Origin: Lasiosphaeris hirsuta
Taxonomy: Eukaryota; Ascomycota; Sordariomycetes; Sordariales; Lasiosphaeriaceae
NCBI GenBank assembly: GCA_030549175.1
Contig: JAUKUA010000001.1
Location: 620,001-684,000, forward strand
Direction: 5' to 3'
Length of the DNA: 64,000 nucleotides
A program made the translations under genes and the position numbers. The notes under the pieces are model-generated. The model worked only from the letters and a program-made list of their open reading frames with translations, made no database searches and had not been told where the DNA came from. Each line of letters starts with the position of its first letter. Positions within the stretch are counted from its first letter, which is position 1. Positions 56,715 through 64,000 of the stretch are shown in pieces.

Positions 56715-57826
56715 TTGCACACGGCGCGTTGCGGTGTGTTTGTAAGTGATGGCTTTCACCTGGACATAAATCATGATAGATTGGTTCATATGTGGCGCAC
56801 GACATTTTTCGATTGTATATTTTTGCACTTGGGACATTTTTACAACGTGGCAGGTATAGACTGATATGTTTCAAATATGGTAACATTAGTAATTGACTCA
56901 GTGTCAAGACTTGACTTTTAGTGTATTGCGCGAGTGAAATATGTCGGAGGTCTGGTGTTTGTTGAAGCCCCCTGAATGCCAAGGCGTGGGACATTGAGGT
57001 AGACGATCCAAAGCGGTAGGATGATGTGAAAAGGGGTTTCGGCTGGGGAGCCGCGACTGAGGAAGAAGTTAGGGGCGTGAATAAAAAAGAACAGTATGAA
57101 GCAAAAGCCGGAGGGGAAAATGTTGATCCCCTTTTTATTTATTATTTTCGCTCGTATCCTGATATTGGAGAAAGGGATGAGCTAGGATAGGAAGGAGAGT
57201 TCCGAGTACGACGATGAGTTCAGCTTCGGGAACGGAGCGGCCGACATTATTAGTGGCCGTGGCGATGTCCGTGGTAATGTTTCTGGTATAGTTGTAGGTC
57301 GCGATAGGTGCCATCGTGAGCTTTTAATAGGAGTATGAGGTTTTTGGGAGGGATGGTGGTCCGTCGTATAAAAGAATCTGAATTTATCGAAAACATCGTG
57401 GCGCGGGTAGGCGAAGGTTTGTTGGTGTTGGGGAATCCCATGGAAACCATGAACTAAGCTAATAAAACGGGTCGACACCATTCCTCTACACACCCCTATT
57501 AACTTTAAGCGCTTTTAACTTTCCCATCCTAGCCGAAAACATGCCCCTATTCCGCTAGAAGGTCTCGCCTACCCTTCACAGCTCACCCAACGGCTAAGGT
57601 ACATAAAAACTCCATAGAGAAAAGCTCCATTTGGAGGAACAAGCGTCGTTCAAACTGCCACACGGCCACGCGGCCGTGGGCCACCGCCCATTCCGCTTCT
57701 TCGTCTTTGCCTGGGGTATTTTCTTCCCCCTTTTCTAGTGCTTCCTTTGCCGCCATGAACGCCCAGAACGCGGCTAGCGTCTTCTTTCCCCCAGAGCTTA
57801 GGATTCTCGGTGCCCATCTATAAGTA

Positions 57827-57920
57827 GCACCACTTTGACCGCAGGCCAGAGAGGTGTAACAAGCAATATAATCACACAATTGCAACCCCCATCAAAAAGA
57901 GTGCAGTGCTTCTGACATAC
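57827..57920 (+). mobile_element. Copia LTR end fragment, opposite orientation to the 22-kb remnant
   Basis: The plus strand here matches the minus strand at about 21862-21955: the hairpin CGCAGGCCAGAG, the AGCAATAYAATCACA segment, AACCCCYATCAAAA and the end GTGCAGTGCTTCTGACATACC. No internal coding part is attached. Probably a fragment or solo end of the same copia family. Confidence 0.7.
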
Positions 57921-58322
57921 CCCCTGTGCTCAATTAAGCGCAGGGGCTGCGCACAATGGACCAACCTATCTAAGCTATCTACGTTCTACCACGTAACAAT
58001 AATAAGGAAAGTATACGGACGGAAGTTATAACCGTCGGGTACGCGACACCGTTTTCTAAAGATCATAGCATATATGCTGACAGCATAAAGTTCGTTAAAT
58101 ATATTAATTTAGACGGTAAGGACGACGGGGATTTAAAAGACAGTATCTAATTCGAATGCTACGTATTTAATATCTAGGCTCCCTCTCGCAAAAAGAGCTA
58201 CAGGCTGCCATCAACTGCCGGGCTGCGCACATGCGAGCCCACACATTGCGCGCGCCAAGGGGGCCCATTGCAACAAGGCGAGTAATAAGACAGGATCATG
58301 TCGCAAAAGGCGGGATAATGAT

Positions 58323-58358
58323 GGGCAGCATGGAGGGCAGCATGGAGGGCAGCATGGC
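58323..58358 (+). repeat. 12-nt minisatellite, three copies
   Basis: Three copies of GGGCAGCATGGA, the last ending in C instead of A. Confidence 0.9.
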
Positions 58359-59465
58359 AGGCGTGGTAAATAATGGTCAAAGTCGTGATGCTCCAAGTGC
58401 ACCTGCGCGCGAGGGGGCCCCTTTTCCCCCTACACAACTCTAGCCCACGCTTACGTAATATGAACCGTGCACGCTGAATCGCGGCTCCCGAGGTTCTCCA
58501 GACGGCTCCTCTCGAGACATGCGAAACGTGCCCAAAATGGAAAATAAACTCGGAATGGGCTCGATACGCAGCGGTGAACCGGCAGTTGCGGGTGTTGTCG
58601 GCCACGGCGGTGCGCGTGGTGGTGTTGAATGTGGTGGCGTCGACGGAGCCAGCCGCGCTAGGCTGAGCATATGCGGGAAGTAAACGCTAGGAATGTCTGC
58701 GTAATTTTATTGTTCGGTAAGTTTTCACACAGAATATCCGAAGGCAGCGTCACGGGACACGACCGAGGGTGAATCCGGGGGCTAGTTCGTTGGCTGAGTG
58801 ATTATCAGTGATAATCCTGCTATGCCGCCCAGGGGTATAAAGATGATGCCTTGGCCTGTGGTTTAAGCGTCTCAAACGATTCGAATCGCTTTTGTGGCTT
58901 CTAGTTGTAGCAATTTGAGAGGGTGTATTCAATTGGCTGCAACCGTGACCCCTTTTTTGAGCCCAGCCTTGGGAGCCCATCGCGATCAACTCGAGAGTAT
59001 GTTAACGCCCAGGTGTGGGACAATTGATCGTAGAACGAACGACTCATATTTGTCGGCGACGAGGGGGAAGTCAGGGACATGAGAATGCATATGCTTTGTT
59101 TAGCGCGCATGTCGGATTGATATGGTCTACCCGTATGGCCTTGCCTGTCTGGCAGATGGATGCGAAAGTCCTGCCCAACATTTATGTGACAGCTCTCAGC
59201 TCCAAAACTGGCTGAAGAGTTGCTGACCAAAATTTGACCGCACACTGCGGGAATCGGCTCACTGCTACAAGCGGCTCCCAAATGCATCTGCTGCGGGGCT
59301 GTGTGTCCGAGGCTGACACTAGCCGATGACATCCTTGCCAAGCACCCATGCCCTCGACGTGCCGCCCCACGGTCCGTCCCTCATGTAATGCAGGATTGAC
59401 GGAGCGGAAATGGCCCATGCAAGAAGCCAGGAAAATGAGACTTGTCGCGCTGACAACCCCATCAA

Positions 59466-59519
59466 ACTGACATCCCGCGGGCCACATCAACCACTGACAT
59501 CCCGCGGGCCACATCAACC
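59466..59519 (+). repeat. 27-nt tandem duplication
   Basis: Two adjacent identical 27-nt units beginning ACTGACATCCCGCGG, lying just upstream of the pseudogene. Their identity suggests a recent duplication. Confidence 0.92.
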
Positions 59520-59589
59520 CTCTGCAGTACCCTCTTTCTCTCGGAACATGGCCAGCCAAAATAATACGCCAATCGAAGCCTCGACATAG

Positions 59590-60709
59590 TCAATGTCTGG
59601 ACTACAACGACAACACTCCACCCGACGACGGTGTCCAGCTGCCTCTGACGCCTCCCGCAACGGATGAGCGGCCGACGCAGAAATGGGGCAGGTCCGACGT
59701 GGGCAAAGCGATGCAAATGTTCAAAGCCTTCCGAGACCGAACATCACCAGAGCACTACGCGCCGCTTACCGAACCCCGACTATCTCCACCGCGGTACCAA
59801 GAGCTCGTGAAACATCTTGGGGACGAACAAGCGCTGGGTCAATACTTGGACGGCAAAGGTGCAGTAAGTGCAAGATAGTCATCGCGTCGAGAAAATACTG
59901 ACCGCCCATAGCTTCGACTATGACCCGACGAATTCGCTCGTCACCGTCCGAATGCCCTCTCCGGTCCACGAATTGTTCGAGACTCTCGTTGCAGAAGCAT
60001 ACGAGACCAGCTGAAGCAGATTGCCGAACGTGGAGACACGGCCGGCGGGTTTGTGGCGAGGATTCGGGATGGATGCTCATCTCGTATCTTCTTGCGGGAA
60101 GATATCTCGGATAAGGGCTTAGAATCCGCAGAACATGCGGTGCGGCGCGAACCGGATGGATAGCTCCAACACCCGGATGCGCCCTACCCAGGAGTGGTGC
60201 TCGAGGTGTCATATTCGCAGGATGGAAAGAATTTGAAGAAGATAGCTCAGGACTATATCCTCCACTTCAATGGAGACATCAAAGCCGTCATCGGTGTCGA
60301 TGTCAATTATGGGGAAGAGTCGACCCTGTCTGTCACTATGGCGTCCGAGCTATGTCAAAGAAGAGAGTGAGGAGCTCGAGATCCTTAAAGTGAAACCGGG
60401 TATCTCATACCAGGTATGTTTCGTCAGGTGTAGGGGACTAACGTTTGGGTACAGCCCTTTCGACCCTCAGATGGATCACCCGTCGGCAGCGAAAAGTCTT
60501 TGAAGCTAAACATGAGCGATTTCGCAACGGACGAGGTATCGAGTGGTTACGGGTCTATTTCATTGTCTATATCGTTTCGGCGACTTGCGGACCTTCTTAC
60601 TCAAGCCGATGAAATACGCCAGTCAGGCCCGAGAGACAGGAAACGAGTCATACGGCATCAACTCAAGTCGACGGACAAGGAAGCACAAGTCGTCATCTTG
60701 TCCCGATGA
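59590..60709 (+). pseudogene. Decayed fungal gene with PD-(D/E)XK nuclease-like core
   Basis: Broken copy of a protein family found widely in fungi. Intact stretches in shifting frames: PLTPPATDERPTQKWG, then a probable intron (GTAAGT ... CATAG near 59865-59910), then FDYDPTNSLVTVRMPSPVHELF, RDQLKQIAERGDTAGGF and YPGVVLEVSYSQDGKNLKKIA. After these come GDIKAVIGVDVNY and LWRPSYVKEESEELEILKVKPG. A second intron (about 60415-60461) leads to PFRPSDGSPVGSEKSLKLNM. The VLEVSYSQ...VIGVDV layout resembles the PD-(D/E)XK restriction-endonuclease-like fold, which is my inference. I count at least three frameshifts (near 59862, 59997 and 60338) and one in-frame TAG (at about 60163, in place of a probable CAG). 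The C-to-T nonsense fits RIP, the indels do not. Non-functional as assembled. Confidence 0.7.
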
Positions 60710-62894
60710 TGAGCCAAGGCCGGGAGGCGAAGCGGAGTATTGGAGATGGGAAATGATGTTGCGGAGAAGGCTACGGCGAACGACGGAGATCATCAGAGGC
60801 CGGGGTGGAGGCAGAGGAAGTAGCCTAAAAAGGGAATTCTGCCCAAAGAGTAGGAATCTGCTGGCCGATCCATCGAGGGCCGCGGTTAGTTTGTCCACTC
60901 GCCCCCGCGATTTTGACCCTGCCCGGAACGTCCCAAGAGCAACGTAAAAGTGGATCACCGTCATCACCGCATCTTTCCGCTATTGCCACCAACAGAAATA
61001 GGCTCCCTCATGAGCAGGCAGCAGCACCATTGTCTCAGCACCCGCCGTTCTTCAGTTATCCAGCCGACATTGAGTCTGAACCCGTTGTTGTTGTCCCCCA
61101 TGGCCGGATAGCAGTCGCTATCGCCGCCTTCTGCGTTCATAAAGCGCCATTTGGTATGATAATCTTTCCCGTCTGTGTTGTCGTTGTCCCCTATGACCGT
61201 ATTAGAGTCGCGCCGCTCGCTGTCCTTGGTATCATAGCCTTCCCCGTCCTCTGTGTTGTCCCCGCCTTCCACAATTGTATTGCGGTTACTCTCTACGTCA
61301 ATGTCAGGATCGATGCTCTTAGCTAGTTCGAACTGACATGTTTTGTAGTCATACCGCAACCACTTGCCATACCACGCAAAATACGGCATCCCAATACAAC
61401 ACTCGGATCTTGCGCTCTTCTCCCCTGAAGGCAGCTTCCAACCTCTTCTCATCATCTCGTTGGGCTCACATGTTAGGGTTAGGGTGTTTTTTGTTTACTT
61501 CGCCCCTGAAACATCAACATCGGAGTCCACCCCTAAAGGTCTACTGAAGCCGTCTGGACATAAAATCGAACTTGACTATGAGACCCTCGCTCACAGCCCT
61601 GCCAGAAACTATGGCAAGATGGTTAGACGGCCATGACTGTATCGTAGTGCAAGAGCGTCAGCAAACGGAGTATTACGAGGTTTCTCCTCAGGCGCGGATG
61701 AGTGTCCCGCTATGACTCCGAATCTATCTAGATCTCCTCAGGTGATTTGAACGTCGGATTTCTCCGAGCCTCCCGGGATGACCTTTGTTGCTGACGGGGC
61801 TGGTGACACGATGACATGTGGCAGATGAGAGGGGGGTCTCGGATCGCCGTCTGGCTGCCCGGAAGCAGCCCCTCCCACATCCTCATTCTCTTCTACCTGA
61901 ATCTGTGCAATCGGCGATTCTCCTACTTCTACCCCATCAGTCACAATCATCGAGTCCTAACTGCCACGAACCTTCAAACCATCTCAGAAGAGATCTGATG
62001 AACTCAGAAAACATGTCTGGAAGGCAGTCTCGCCGTTCTCGAATGTGGTCGGCATCGACATTATACGGATCTAGTTGGTCAGATGGGAGAAATAGGGGGT
62101 TATTGTTCCCTGACTCATACTGTGTGGAGGTGGAGAGGAAACTTGTAAAGGAGATCTGCTGAGGACCTTGCAACGGAGATGCCCGCTTATGTATGTTCGT
62201 CAAGCCGCTGGCCCCAGGTTCCTGCCCGTCTCCGCCAACGGCCGCCAACAGTCCGTTGCCAGATCTGCCGGAGCAGTGATCAAAGGCGCCACCAGACACA
62301 TTGTCGCCCAACGGCCCATTCATATAAATCGCTCTCCGTCTCGTGCACCGTGCTTTTACCTCTCGAACTATACAAGCAGACAATGACTCAGGAGGAGGGT
62401 CCCAAAATGCCGATGCGGACGGCGCGTTGCGTGCCTGAAGGCTGAGTTCATATGCGGCAATTTATTCCCATCATTAGCTGCGATGCGGTGTGGCAGAGCC
62501 GGACGGAAATGAAAGAAAAATAGATTGGGCATTCGGGGATAGAGTATTTATCAAGAACGATTGGCATCGTGAACCAGAAACAGGTGCGTATGTGTGCAGT
62601 CTTTGGTGGAGGAACAAAATCGTCAACGCACGGGCCAAATTGGACCAGTCAAAAGCGGATATTCCATGTCTGATGACGTCCTGCAAAAATGCACAGCTCA
62701 ACAGCGCAATTGCAGCAATCGACGGCGCGACGTGCAGACATTGAAGCTTGCCTCTGCCATTGCGAGAATGCGAAAGGCCAATTGAGCCTCCCGGCTCTGC
62801 CGCCATCACCACGTTACTCCACCACGCCTCTGCGAATGCCCGACACGCACAATCCAACATAACTTGTCAATAGAAAGCGAAACACGCCATCACC
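60710..62894. other. Gene-poor region, possible further decayed sequence
   Basis: About 2.2 kb without a supported gene. A minus frame at 60964-61455 encodes an Asp/Asn/Gly-rich low-complexity segment. Other short frames (61738-61950 minus, 62179-62445 plus) are acidic or basic without domains. Two TTAGGG units sit at 61473-61484. The last part is the promoter of the CIA30 gene. Confidence 0.45.
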
Positions 62895-63746
62895 ATGTTT
62901 GCGACACCGAGCCTCATGTCCAGAGGCTTCTGGGGCCGCAGTTTGAAAGAGGCCAAGCGGTTCACAAAAATCAGTACGTAATCTCGAGCTCAGGGTGGTC
63001 CTCTTCAGAGCTAACAAGCTTTGTGTGCAGTCGTCAAGATGGAGGGCGTCAAAGGCGCCCAGGGGCCCTACGAGCTCTTCCACTTCCGCGACGCCGACAA
63101 CCTGCTCGACTGCAAAGTCATGTCTGACGACGAAATCGGCGGCGCCTCGACCTCGAACCTCGACTGGGTGCCCGCCTCCTCCTCCCCCTCCTCCTCCCCG
63201 CAAATCTCGGAGCCCCACGCCCGCTTCCACGGCACCATATCCACACAACTCCCCCAGGGCCGGCAGGAGGTCAAGCGGACGGGCTACGCAGCGTGGCGGA
63301 CGCGCGACCGCGGCGCGACCGTGTTCGGGCGCAGCCTATGGGACATCGACCCGTACTCGTACCTGGCCCTGCGCGTCAAGTCGGACGGCCGCAACTACTT
63401 TGTGAACGTGCAGACCGAGTCGGTGGAGCCGACGGACCTGCACCAGCACCGGCTGTTCAGCAAGAAGCCCGGCGAGTGGGAGACGGTGCTGATCCGCTGG
63501 AGCGACTTTGTGCGCACCAACCACGGCTTCGTCGTCGAGCCGCAGACGGAGCTCATGCGCCAAAAGGTCAAGTCGATCGGCATCGGCCTGACGGACAGGC
63601 TCCCCGGCCCGTTTGAGCTGTGTATCGAGAGGATGTGGGCGACGAACGATATCAGCGAGGCGGACGGCGTCGCGGATTCGTCGGCTGGTGTCGAGGGCAA
63701 CTTGAAGACCAAGCAGGGGGAGAAGGTCGCCTGGGGGGCGCAATGA
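62895..63746 (+). CDS. CIA30: Complex I intermediate-associated protein 30 (NDUFAF1 family)
   Basis: A 264-residue mitochondrial assembly factor for NADH dehydrogenase (complex I). Exons 62895-62973 and 63031-63746; the 57-nt intron has GTACGT, branch GCTAAC and GTGCAG. The N-terminus (MFATPSLMSRGFWGRSLKEAKRF) is basic and amphipathic, a mitochondrial targeting sequence. The CIA30 domain (galactose-binding-like fold) is clear: ELFHFRDADNLLDCKVMSDDEIGG, GYAAWRTRDR, SYLALRVKSDGRNYFVNVQTE, WETVLIRWSDFVRTNHG and SIGIGLTDRLPGPFELCIERMWA. A Ser/Pro insert (ASSSPSSSPQ) lies between the first two blocks. The start is in good context (CACC before ATG). Confidence 0.95.
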
Positions 63747-64000
63747 TCGCAGACGCGTGCACTTGACAACCGACATTACACAACATATGGCTTGGCACTT
63801 GCCACGCGCGGAAGCGGAGGCCTGTCTACCATATCTGCGAAAGCAATATCCCGGTGGAACGAAGGAATGCGGACGTTGCCGGAATAAATGGCATCGTGGT
63901 TTACGAGGTCGGAGCATCTCAACTGGACTCCTAGGACTCTACATATCTACACTCATACCTTGTATATAGCCACCAAAACACTAGGGAATGTACCTATGTG

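Larger units (their letters stand above)
56715..59589. other. Gene-poor region with repeat fragments
   Basis: 3' flank of the glucan synthase, then mixed sequence with a copia LTR fragment (57827-57920), an AT-rich decayed stretch (about 57980-58180), a 12-nt minisatellite and a 27-nt duplication. A minus frame at 57583-57885 is unrecognised and overlaps the LTR fragment. No supported gene. Confidence 0.5.

Noticed and set aside
57583..57885. 100-codon minus frame as a gene
   Set aside because: Its 5' part overlaps the copia LTR fragment and no domain is seen.
60964..61455. Asp/Asn-rich 163-codon minus frame as a gene
   Set aside because: Low complexity, inside a decayed region, and no recognised family; kept only as a remark.
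1..64000. tRNA, rRNA, CRISPR arrays and bacterial-type operons
   Set aside because: Scanned by eye for conserved tRNA T-arm/A-box signals and regularly spaced repeats; none found. All gene structures are eukaryotic.

Overview
This window is nuclear DNA of a filamentous ascomycete (Pezizomycotina), most likely a Sordariomycete. The genes are spaced eukaryotic units with many short introns (about 47-230 nt, usually with a CTRAC branch site). The products include fungal-specific families: psi-factor oxygenase, alpha-1,3-glucan synthase, a microbial-type fungal opsin and a Pth11/SAT4-like membrane protein. An old copia retrotransposon carries C-to-T type nonsense changes of the kind left by repeat-induced point mutation (RIP). 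No tRNA, rRNA, CRISPR or operon structure was seen. Exon limits were worked out by hand from splice sites and protein continuity.

Layout: 1-1076 (-) 5' part of a fatty-acid dioxygenase (Ppo/linoleate diol synthase). 2979-5159 (+) DUF2235 hydrolase with a 15-nt microexon. 6157-7314 (+) MetE-C-like protein. 7862-9100 (+) three-repeat gelsolin/fragmin. 9638-10873 (-) SAT4/Pth11-type membrane protein lacking an evident first helix. 11422-12468 (-) opsin with retinal lysine and a D-T-N triad. 13647-14099 (+) small protein whose six cysteines are all in Cys-Pro motifs. 14463-15081 (-) small ankyrin protein. 15966-19367 two hypothetical genes.

19.4-24.1 kb is an AT-rich, gene-poor island with an internally deleted copia remnant (21.86-22.88 kb). 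24.2-28.2 kb holds three low-complexity proteins: a single-pass membrane protein, an RS/His-rich protein and a four-repeat LEA-like protein. 29.0-44.1 kb is a dense housekeeping block: VID27, prenylcysteine lyase, CCT zeta, a Tsr4/PDCD2-like protein, eIF3k, DNA ligase I and aldose 1-epimerase. A small secreted protein lies at 45.9-46.7 kb. The large alpha-1,3-glucan synthase gene spans 49.5-56.7 kb and has an apparent frameshift at a run of ten C. 56.7-62.9 kb is a second accessory stretch with a copia LTR fragment, tandem repeats and a decayed nuclease-like pseudogene. The window ends with a complete CIA30 complex I assembly gene (62895-63746).

Most interesting: two introns that appear to use GC-AG splice sites, in neighbouring genes (prenylcysteine lyase and CCT zeta); an opsin with Asn at the proton-donor site; a protein built of Cys-Pro-Val repeats divergent from that opsin; and the glucan synthase poly-C frameshift.
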